A DNA stretch of 6,173 bases from Hydrogenothermaceae bacterium (lineage in GTDB: Bacteria; Aquificota; Aquificia; Aquificales; Hydrogenothermaceae): assembly GCA_015490675.1 (NCBI GenBank), contig WFXI01000273.1, positions 1 through 6,173 on the forward strand, read 5' to 3'. The notes beneath the pieces were generated by a model, which saw only the letters and a list, made by a program, of their open reading frames with translations, did not search any database and had not been told where the DNA came from. Shown here piece after piece: positions 1 through 6,100 of this stretch. Made by a program: the position numbers and the translations under genes. The first letter of the stretch is position 1. Each line of letters starts with the position of its first letter.

Positions 1-330
1 GATACGGAAAATTTGTTTAAGAAGGAGAATAAAAAGTTTCTATCCCATATAGTTCAGATAAAACAATCGACAAAATTTACACTGAATTGCATAAAGAAAA
101 ACGTTTCTATCCCATATAGTTCAGATAAAACTAGCTATTACATTACTTATTTGTTATGCACATAAGGGTTTCTATCCCATATAGTTCAGATAAAACAGAC
201 TTTACTTTAAAAATGGTGAATGGATAGAACTTGGTTTCTATCCCATATAGTTCAGATAAAACCAACTCTTTCCAGATAAATCTATAAAAGCCCTAAATTA
301 TGTTTCTATCCCATATAGTTCAGATAAAAC
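1..330 (-). CRISPR. CRISPR array, leader-proximal end (5 repeats)
   Basis: Five identical 29-nt repeats lie at 36-64, 103-131, 168-196, 234-262 and 302-330. On the plus strand each begins GTTTCTATCCC and ends CAGATAAAAC. Four complete, unrelated spacers sit at 65-102 (38 nt), 132-167 (36), 197-233 (37) and 263-301 (39). Bases 1-35 have spacer length, so the array most likely continues left of the window. Orientation is inferred as minus strand: read that way the repeat ends in ATAGAAAC, the usual 8-nt 5' handle form of type I and III crRNAs, and the AT-rich flank at 331 onward then lies upstream. The last repeat (302-330) is not degenerate, which also fits the leader end rather than the trailer end. 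The repeat ends are complementary (GTTT-TATC with GATA-G-AAAC, one bulged G), so the transcript could fold into a weak hairpin for Cas6-type cutting. No cas gene is visible, so the subtype is not assigned. Confidence 0.97.
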
Positions 331-480
331 CCGTTAATTAATTTTAGCAAAAAAATTTATTTTGTTAAGTAATATTAAGTTTTACAAAGAATTTAAAAAT
401 TCACTCAAATCCTTTCTGAGAGTACTAAATTGCATCAAACCTCCATTAGTGCAAATATATTTTCTATTATATTCTGGCTA
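331..480 (-). promoter_or_regulatory. CRISPR leader
   Basis: This is the AT-rich stretch immediately upstream of the first repeat in the inferred direction of array transcription. Read on the minus strand it has a TATAAT box (466-471), a GGAGG Shine-Dalgarno sequence (440-444), a 17-codon ORF (435-382), a seven-T run (349-355), then the repeat at 330. Leaders usually carry the array promoter and the signals for adding new spacers. The boundaries are approximate: I placed the upstream edge just beyond the -10 box, but leader function could extend toward 540. No other coding potential was seen in this region. Confidence 0.75.
382..435 (-). CDS. Possible 17-residue leader peptide within the CRISPR leader
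   Basis: An ATG at 435-433 opens a 17-codon reading frame encoding MQFSTLRKDLSEFLNSL, closed by TAA at 384-382. It is preceded by TGGAGGT (445-439), a near-perfect Shine-Dalgarno sequence with four bases between GGAGG and ATG. That is as strong as the sites of the real genes in this window. A TATAAT box at 471-466 would give a 5' UTR of roughly 20-25 nt. The peptide could form a short amphipathic helix: F3, L6, L10, F13, L14 and L17 fall on one side, with charged residues R7, K8, D9 and E12 elsewhere. It matches no family I recognise. It could be a translated leader peptide on the pre-crRNA transcript, the decayed start of a lost gene, or chance. The tight promoter, ribosome-site and ATG arrangement is the main support; a 17-codon frame alone proves little. 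Confidence 0.4.
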   Translation of the reverse strand: MQFSTLRKDLSEFLNSL

Positions 481-523
481 ACGCTTGTAAATAAATAATT
501 TACGCAGAATTATATTTTCTATT
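456..523. repeat. 13-nt direct repeat in the leader region
   Basis: TATATTTTCTATT occurs exactly at 456-468 and again at 511-523 on the plus strand, 55 bp apart start to start. Each copy overlaps or abuts one of the two minus-strand TATAAT boxes (471-466 and 514-509). The sequence is AT-rich, so chance is possible, but a 13-base exact repeat in so short a region is uncommon. It could be a binding site for a regulator or an integration factor, or a small duplication of a promoter segment. Confidence 0.6.
466..491 (-). promoter_or_regulatory. Candidate CRISPR leader promoter
   Basis: On the minus strand a perfect TATAAT lies at 471-466. TTTACA (491-486), five of six bases of a -35 consensus, lies upstream, but the spacing is only 14 bp, shorter than the usual 16-18. 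The -10 is therefore well supported and the -35 is not. Transcription from here would start near 458 and run through the small ORF into the array. A second perfect TATAAT (514-509) lies further upstream and could be an alternative start. Confidence 0.45.
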
Positions 524-541
524 GAAAATGCAATTACATAT

Positions 542-567
542 AAAAAACAGATATGTAAATTTTATCT
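542..567 (-). terminator. Weak candidate terminator after glcD
   Basis: On the minus strand, 50-75 nt past the glcD stop, AGATA (567-563) and TATCT (553-549) can pair across a 9-nt loop, followed by TTTTTT (547-542). A five-pair, AT-only stem is poor, especially for a thermophile. I list it only because no better terminator was found between glcD and the CRISPR leader. Confidence 0.2.
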
Positions 568-616
568 TATTCTCTTTCCAAGTAGCCTTATAATAAAGTA
601 GATTAGATTTAATCTA

Positions 617-2023
617 TTAATCTATATCCATTTTCCCTGGATTTATTAAATCTTCTGGGTCGAAAACTCTTTTAATCTTTCTCATTATATCCATTTCTTG
701 AGGTTTAAATTGTTTTCTCATAAATTCTGCTTTCGTTATTCCAACTCCGTGTTCTCCAGTAATAGAGCCACCATATTCTAGTGCTAAATTAAACACTTCT
801 TCAACAGCTTTTTCAGTTCTAGCTACTTCGTCAGGATCGAGTCCGTTTATCATAAAGTTAGCGTGAACATTACCATCACCAATATGTCCAAAATTTACCA
901 TTTTTAAGTTGTATTTTCTTCCTATTTCTCTTAGTCTAGGTAGTGCCTCTGGTAAGTAACTTCTAGGGAATACTATATCTTCATTTATTTTTGTTCTTCC
1001 AAGTTTTGCAACAGCAGGAGATAAAGCTCTTCTCGCTTCCCAAAGTTTTGCAGCCTCAGCTTCTGTTTTTGCAATTTCTACTTTTGCACCATTTAACTCA
1101 CAAATTCTTGCTACCTCAACAATTTCTTCATCAACAGCTTTAGGATGTCCATCTACTTCTATTAAGAGTAACACTTCAGCATCCCTTGGTAATCCAAAGT
1201 TACCAAAATCCTCAACAGCATTTATTGCAAGCTTATCCATAAATTCTAAAGCAGAAGGGGAAATTCCAGCTTTGAATATATCCTTAACTGTCTTCCCAAC
1301 TGATTCAATATCTGAGAAAATTGCTTTTGCAGTTTTAGCAGATTTTGGTTTAGGTATTAATTTAAATGTAATTTCTGTAAATAATCCTAAAGTACCCTCA
1401 CTGCCTATTAAAAGTCTTGTGATGTCATATCCTGCTACATCTTTTAAAGTAGGTCTACCTGTATGTATAACTTCTCCTGTATGTATAACAGTATTTAATT
1501 CCATAACATATTCTCTAGTTACTCCATATTTTACACATCTGGGACCGCCTGCATTTTCAGCTACATTCCCACCAAGGGTGCAGAATTTATAACTTGCAGG
1601 GTCAGGTGGATAAAATAATCCTCTTTTTTCCACTTCCTGTTGTAATTTATATGTAACAACCCCTGGTTGGACTCTTGCTATAGCATTTTCTTCATCTATT
1701 TCTAAAATCTTGTCCATTTTTTCAAAAGAAACTAATACACCACCTTTAACTGGTAATGCTCCTCCTGTATATCCAGAACCAGCTCCTCTTGGAGTAACAG
1801 GAATCCCATTTTCATAACAAATTTTTACTATTTTTTGAACTTCTTCTTCTGTTTCAGGGATTACAACTACATTTGGAAGCATTTTTATTCTTGTAGCATC
1901 ATAAGAGTACAGTAGCCTATCCATTTCATCATCTAAAACTCTATGTTCACCTAAAATTTCTTTTAATGCTCTTTTTACATTATCAGGAACAGGTATTATT
2001 TCTCTTTGCTCTACCTTTAACAT
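617..2023 (-). CDS. glcD: FAD-linked oxidase, GlcD / D-lactate dehydrogenase type
   Basis: This 468-residue flavoprotein belongs to the family that oxidises 2-hydroxyacids such as glycolate or D-lactate to 2-oxoacids, passing electrons to the respiratory chain. The N-terminal FAD-binding domain (FAD_binding_4, about 50-190) has the pyrophosphate loop PRGAGSGYTGG (78-88), PPDPAS (139-144), CTLGGNVAENAGG (148-160) and GSEGTLG (207-213). The C-terminal FAD-oxidase domain (about 225-464) carries GHIGDGNVH (379-387), GEHGVG (423-428) and the closing NPGK (461-464). Those two histidine/glutamate motifs bind a metal and the substrate carboxylate in relatives. Length is normal (E. coli GlcD is about 499) and no key motif is missing. 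The ATG is supported by GGAG (2034-2031), seven bases upstream. It is the second gene of an operon, 18 bp after its upstream neighbour. No glcE or glcF is adjacent, so it may act alone or with partners encoded elsewhere. Glycolate, D-lactate or a related acid cannot be told apart from sequence. Confidence 0.93.
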   Translation of the reverse strand: MLKVEQREIIPVPDNVKRALKEILGEHRVLDDEMDRLLYSYDATRIKMLPNVVVIPETEEEVQKIVKICYENGIPVTPRGAGSGYTGGALPVKGGVLVSFEKMDKILEIDEENAIARVQPGVVTYKLQQEVEKRGLFYPPDPASYKFCTLGGNVAENAGGPRCVKYGVTREYVMELNTVIHTGEVIHTGRPTLKDVAGYDITRLLIGSEGTLGLFTEITFKLIPKPKSAKTAKAIFSDIESVGKTVKDIFKAGISPSALEFMDKLAINAVEDFGNFGLPRDAEVLLLIEVDGHPKAVDEEIVEVARICELNGAKVEIAKTEAEAAKLWEARRALSPAVAKLGRTKINEDIVFPRSYLPEALPRLREIGRKYNLKMVNFGHIGDGNVHANFMINGLDPDEVARTEKAVEEVFNLALEYGGSITGEHGVGITKAEFMRKQFKPQEMDIMRKIKRVFDPEDLINPGKMDID

Positions 2024-2041
2024 TCCTTCTCTCCAAAACTT

Positions 2042-2542
2042 TTACTTTATTTCTTCAATATATACTTTATCATTTTCTTTTTTGATGACAAATATCAAAG
2101 GAAGATTATATTTCATAGCATCTTCTAAAAGGATATAAAGGTCTTCATCAAAGTTCATATAGGCAGTTATTTCTTTTTGGTCTTTAATTAAAGTAACCTT
2201 AACATACTCTTTTTCTTTCTTTAAGCCTTTTATTTTTGCTTTTATTTCTTCTATTACTGGTTTTATTTGCTTAGGTTTTTCTAAAACTTTATTATCTTCT
2301 TTAGGTTTTATATCTTCTTTTTTAGGTTTTTCTTTTACTAAATTCTTACTTTCAGGCTTAGCTATATTTTCTTTTGTTTGTTTCTTTGACTCTTCTGTTG
2401 CAGTTTCATCAGTTATGGGACTTTTTGAAACAGAATTGCTTCCTATACTGGTATGTTCTTGGAAAAAGAGTTCATCCTTAAATAAATATAAAGTACCTAT
2501 CAATACCCCTATTATAAAAACTATTATGCCCAGATGTTTCAT
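2042..2542 (-). CDS. Membrane-anchored Lys/Glu-rich protein, unknown function
   Basis: This 166-residue protein is not one I recognise. Residues 4-21 (LGIIVFIIGVLIGTLYLF) form one hydrophobic segment right after MKH, so it is probably an N-terminal membrane anchor or uncleaved signal; no lipobox cysteine is present. Residues 30-110 are low in complexity and dominated by Lys, Glu, Pro and Ser/Thr, with repeated KPK/EKPK-like units, and are likely an extended spacer. Residues 112-166 look folded, with predicted strands around YVKVTLIK, EITAYMNF, LPLIFVIKK and KVYIEEIK and a helix around DEDLYILLEDAMKYN. The anchor-spacer-small-domain layout resembles envelope-spanning proteins such as TonB in plan, but no TonB C-terminal motif is visible. 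The start is set by AAGGAGAGG (2555-2547), ideally spaced before ATG. It lies 18 bp upstream of glcD, so the two are probably co-transcribed. A role in anchoring or assisting the oxidase at the membrane is speculation. Confidence 0.8.
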   Translation of the reverse strand: MKHLGIIVFIIGVLIGTLYLFKDELFFQEHTSIGSNSVSKSPITDETATEESKKQTKENIAKPESKNLVKEKPKKEDIKPKEDNKVLEKPKQIKPVIEEIKAKIKGLKKEKEYVKVTLIKDQKEITAYMNFDEDLYILLEDAMKYNLPLIFVIKKENDKVYIEEIK

Positions 2543-2582
2543 CTTACCTCTCCTTGTATTAAAATATTTATATATTCTAAAT

Positions 2583-2609
2583 ATGACATAAATTATAGCT
2601 GTATATATA
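2583..2609 (+). promoter_or_regulatory. Candidate promoter of the rhodanese gene
   Basis: ATGACA (2583-2588), five of six bases of a -35 consensus, is followed after 15 bp by TATATA (2604-2609). A transcript would start near 2616 and reach the Shine-Dalgarno site at 2649. It overlaps the opposing minus-strand -10, so the two promoters would compete for polymerase. TATTAT at 2622-2627 is an alternative -10 without a clear -35. Confidence 0.3.
2592..2597 (-). promoter_or_regulatory. Candidate -10 box of the minus-strand operon
   Basis: Read on the minus strand this is a perfect TATAAT, 50 bp upstream of the ATG at 2542. I find no convincing -35 at 16-18 bp. The region is a run of TATATA-like sequence, so a chance match is possible. 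Confidence 0.35.
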
Positions 2610-2648
2610 CAATTACATATATATTATTACACCAAATTTATTATTCGT

Positions 2649-2654
2649 GGAGGT
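2649..2654 (+). promoter_or_regulatory. Ribosome binding site that sets the rhodanese start
   Basis: GGAGGT sits four bases before the ATG at 2659. An in-frame GTG lies at 2647, four codons upstream, but it overlaps this site and has no ribosome site of its own. The ATG is therefore the start. Confidence 0.9.
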
Positions 2655-2658
2655 AAAT

Positions 2659-3009
2659 ATGTTTTTAGACAAAGAGACTTATGACAAAATACACATTTCT
2701 GTTAAAGAGTTAAAGGAAAAGATTGATAAAGGAGAAGATTTTATATTATTAGATGTTAGAGAACCACAAGAGTATAATTTTGCAAGAATTAAAGAAAAAG
2801 ATGCAATGCTTGTTCCATTAATGAAATTACCTTCTGTAATAGATAAACTACCAAAAGACAAACCTATTTATGTTTTATGCAGAAGTGGAAACAGAAGTTT
2901 GCAAGCTACTATGTGGTTACTTCAAAAAGGATTTAATAATGTTAAAAATGTTGAAGGTGGAATTTTAGCTTGGTCTCAAGAAATAGACCCATCAGTTCCA
3001 CAATACTAA
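2659..3009 (+). CDS. Single-domain rhodanese-like sulfurtransferase
   Basis: This 116-residue protein is one rhodanese domain with no signal peptide or membrane segment, so it is cytoplasmic, in the size class of GlpE and PspE-type proteins. Such enzymes carry a persulfide on the active-site cysteine and move sulfane sulfur from donors such as thiosulfate to acceptors. Visible signatures are LLDVREPQEY (30-39), the standard DVRE/P motif, and the active-site loop CRSGNRS (74-80), with C74 the catalytic cysteine and R75/R79 positioned for substrate binding. The closing GGILAW (100-105) is also present. A six-residue loop of the form CRxGxR is typical of active single-domain rhodaneses, so the enzyme should be competent. 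The natural donor and acceptor are unknown. It is divergent from the glcD operon and 99 bp upstream of gltB on the same strand. No terminator was seen after it, so read-through into gltB is possible. Confidence 0.93.
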   Translation: MFLDKETYDKIHISVKELKEKIDKGEDFILLDVREPQEYNFARIKEKDAMLVPLMKLPSVIDKLPKDKPIYVLCRSGNRSLQATMWLLQKGFNNVKNVEGGILAWSQEIDPSVPQY

Positions 3010-3069
3010 TTCAACTTTAATTCCCTACAGTTTCTACCCTCTTGAGTTTCAGTAAAAAAAATAAAGAGG

Positions 3070-3075
3070 TATAAT
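3070..3075 (+). promoter_or_regulatory. Candidate -10 box of gltB
   Basis: This perfect TATAAT lies 33 bp before the gltB start, which would place transcription start near 3081-3083 and give a 5' UTR of about 27 nt. No good -35 exists at 16-18 bp; TTGAGT (3042-3047) matches the first four bases but is 22 bp away. An eight-A tract (3054-3061) lies just upstream. The weak -35 leaves room for an activator. Three tandem CAAG units (3085-3096) begin the predicted UTR. Confidence 0.5.
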
Positions 3076-3095
3076 AATAAATTACAAGCAAGCAA

Positions 3096-3101
3096 GAGGG
3101 T
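3096..3101 (+). promoter_or_regulatory. gltB ribosome binding site inside the inverted-repeat arm
   Basis: The sequence GAGGGT is preceded by AA and has its GAGG core nine bases before the TTG start at 3109. It is weaker than the other ribosome sites here and lies wholly within the right arm of the inverted repeat, so pairing with the left arm would hide it. Confidence 0.65.
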
Positions 3102-3108
3102 AGAAACA

Positions 3109-6100
3109 TTGTTTAGAATTTTACAAGAAAGAGACTCATGTGGCGTAGGATTTATAGTTAATATAAAGGGAAATAAATCCCACAAATTAGTTGATGATGC
3201 TCTAACTGCACTTGCAAATCTAGACCATAGAGGAGCTGTTAGTGCCGATGGTAAAACTGGAGATGGTGCAGGAATTTTAACTCAAATTCCATATAGATTT
3301 TTCGAAAAAGAGTTAAATAAACTTAATATAAAAATCCCTGCTCCTGAAGATTTCGCAGTTGGAGTATTTTTTATACCAGAAGATAAATTAGATGAATACA
3401 AGTCTCAAGTTGAAAAAATAGTAAATTCTAAATTCAAGTTTTTAGGTTGGAGAGAAATTCCTATTAACGAAGAAGACCTTGGAGAAATTGCAAAATCTGT
3501 AAAACCAGCATTGCTTCAGGGATTTATCTCTAAAGAAGGAATTAATGTAGATAATTTTGAAAAAGAGCTCTTTATATTAAGAAAAAAACTAGAAAAAGAA
3601 ATAGCAAGTAAAGATGATAGATTTTATATTCCTTCTCTTTCTTCTAAGACAATTGTTTATAAAGGAATGATAACTGCTCCTAGATTAAAGTCTTTTTATC
3701 TTGATTTACAAGATGAAGATTATGAAAGTGCAATAGCTCTATATCACCAGAGATACTCAACAAATACTTTCCCTAACTGGAAATTAGCTCAACCTTTTAG
3801 AATGCTTGCTCATAATGGTGAGATTAATACAATTTCTGCAAATAGAAACTGGTTAAATGCAAAAGCTGACGATGTTAGAGAAATATGGGGAGATTTAGCA
3901 GAAGATATTCTTCCTATAGTTAAGTATGATGATAGTGACTCTGCCTCTTTAGATAATGCTTTAGAGTTTTTAGTTCATTCTGGGAAAGACCCTCTTGCTG
4001 TTGTTAATATGCTTGTTCCTAAAGCATTTGAGAATGATAAATTTTTATCAGAAGAAGAAAGAGCTTTCTATGAATACTTTGCTTGCATTTTTGAGGCTTG
4101 GGATGGTCCTGCAGCATTAGCATTTACAGATGGTCAAATTGTTGTTGGAAAGTTAGATAGAAATGGTCTTAGACCTGCAAGATATATAATTACTGAAGAT
4201 GAAGTAATTATGGCTTCTGAAGTTGGAGTTGTTGATACTCCCGAAGAAAAGATTGTTTATAAAGGAAGACTTGGACCTGGAGAAGCAATTGCAATAGATA
4301 CTACAGAAGGAAAAATTTATACAACGGAAGAAATAATAAAAAAAGTATCAGAAGGAAAACAATATAAACAGTGGGTTGAAGAAAATCTTAAAGTTTTTGT
4401 CCCTGCAACAGATTACCCAGAATTAGAAGTTAAAGATGTAAAAAAAGAAGCATACATTTTTGGTTACGATAAAGACCATATAACATTTTATATAAAAGAA
4501 ATGCTTGAAAAGGCTAATGAGCCTGTTTACTCAATGGGTAACGATACTCCAATTTCTGTTTTATCTAAGAGACCAAAATTAATACACACCTATTTCAAAC
4601 AAAGATTTGCACAGGTTACAAATCCACCAATTGACCCTATAAGAGAAAAAAGTGTAATGTCCTTAAGGACTTATGTAGGTAAAAAGGGAAATTTCTTAAC
4701 AGAAACACCAGAGCATGCAAATCAACTTGTTTTTGATAGTCCAATAATCTTTGATAATGAGTTAAAAGAAATAATAGATACTTTTGCAGATAAAGTTGAA
4801 ATTATTCCTGCTATTTTTGAACCTTATGATACTGCTTTAGAGCCAAAATTAGATGAAATTTGTCAAAGAGTTGAAGAGGCAGTAGATAACGGAAAAGAGA
4901 TTATAATCCTTTCTGATAGAGATATATCTATAGAAGGTGCTCCTATTCCTATGGGTCTTGCTGTTGCTGCAGTTAATGCTTATATGGGAAGAAAAGGAAA
5001 AAGAAGTAAGTTTAGTATTATTGCTGACACTGCAGATGCAAGGGATACCCATGCAATAGCCTTTTTAATTGGATATGGAGCAACATTAGTAAACCCTTAT
5101 TTATCTGCACAAATAATTAGAAATTTAGTTGAAGAAGATGAAAAACTAGGCCTTTCTTTTGAAGAAGCTATAAAAAGATATAGAAAAGCTGTTAATGAAG
5201 GGCTTTTAAAAATAATGTCTAAAATGGGAATTGCTACAATAAAAAGTTACAGAGGTTCAGGACTTTTTGAAGCCCTTGGAATATCTCAAGAAGTTATAGA
5301 TAAGTACTTCCCAGGAACTCCATCTCAACTTGGTGGTATTGGTGTAAGACAGATAGCTCAAGAAATTTTAATTAGATACAACAAAGCATTATTTGAAGAG
5401 CTAAAAGGATGGCCTCAAGAAGGAGAATACAGACACAGAAGAGACGGGGAATTCCACTCCTGGAACCCTAAAGCATTAACTTCCCTTCATAGGGCAGTTA
5501 GAGGAGAAAATTGGGAAGAATATAAAAAATTCTCTGAACTTGCATATTCAGAAAAACCTGTAAATGTTAGAGATTTGTTTGAAATAGTAAGCGATAGACC
5601 ACCTATACCTGTTGAAGAGGTTGAACCTGTTGAAGAAATAATGAAAAGGTTTGTTGGAGCTGGTATGTCTGTTGGGGCTTTAAGTAGAGAAGCCCATGAG
5701 ACTATAGCAGAAGCAATGAATAGAATAGGTGGAAAATCTAACTCTGGTGAAGGTGGAGAAGACCCAGCAAGATATGGAACTATTAAAAATTCAAAAATAA
5801 AACAGGTTGCATCAGGAAGATTTGGAGTTACAGCAGAGTATTTAAATAGTGCAGAGGAAATTGAAATTAAAATAGCTCAAGGTGCAAAGCCAGGAGAAGG
5901 TGGACAACTGCCAGGAAAAAAAGTCGATGTTTATATAGCATTTTTAAGAAGGGCAAAACCAGGAACTACTCTAATTTCGCCACCTCCTCACCACGATATT
6001 TACTCAATAGAAGATTTAGCCCAGTTAATATATGACCTGAAAATGATTAATCCTAGAGCAAAAGTAATTGTTAAACTTGTTTCTGAAACAGGAATTGGAA

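Larger units (their letters stand above)
3030..3107. repeat. Perfect 15-bp inverted repeat upstream of gltB
   Basis: The left arm GTTTCTACCCTCTTG (3030-3044) and right arm CAAGAGGGTAGAAAC (3093-3107) are exact reverse complements separated by 48 bp. The right arm contains the gltB ribosome binding site and ends one base before the TTG start. The TATAAT box (3070-3075) lies between the arms. A transcript that includes both arms would form a very stable hairpin hiding the ribosome site; one starting at the internal promoter would carry only the right arm. As DNA, arm centres are 63 bp apart, about six helical turns. No target-site duplication flanks the unit, so a mobile element is not supported. 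Bases 3030-3059 also resemble the CRISPR repeat at the left end of the window. Confidence 0.9.

Noticed and set aside
71..80. Possible self-targeting: spacer 65-102 shares CAAAATTTAC with glcD near 889-898
   Set aside because: Only ten AT-rich bases match, far short of a protospacer; expected by chance.
589..594. TATAAT on the plus strand
   Set aside because: It would direct transcription antisense into glcD with no -35 and no gene to serve. Such hits are common in AT-rich DNA.
597..618. Hairpin TAGATTA/TAATCTA at the glcD stop codon
   Set aside because: The seven-pair AT-only stem is not followed by a T run on the minus strand, so it is not a credible terminator.
1272..1592. 106-codon plus-strand ORF inside glcD
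   Set aside because: It is antisense to a well-conserved FAD oxidase and its product has no recognisable motif. It is a shadow of the real gene.
2042..2542. TonB homologue
   Set aside because: The anchor and Lys/Pro-rich spacer are similar in plan, but the spacer is not Pro-dominated and no TonB C-terminal domain signature is present.
2647..2649. GTG as the rhodanese start
   Set aside because: It overlaps the GGAGGT site that serves the ATG at 2659 and lacks its own ribosome site.
2679..2861. 60-codon minus-strand ORF inside the rhodanese gene
   Set aside because: It is antisense to conserved rhodanese codons, and the Ser/Leu-rich product is typical of reading the complementary strand.
3030..3107. 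Miniature transposon with 15-bp terminal inverted repeats
   Set aside because: No target-site duplication flanks the 78-bp unit and no second copy is in the window; the arms fit regulation of gltB better.
3138..3140. ATG near the start of gltB
   Set aside because: It is out of frame with the conserved RDSCGVGF sequence.
4849..5052. 67-codon minus-strand ORF inside gltB
   Set aside because: It lies antisense to the conserved central domain of gltB, with no ribosome site or recognisable product.
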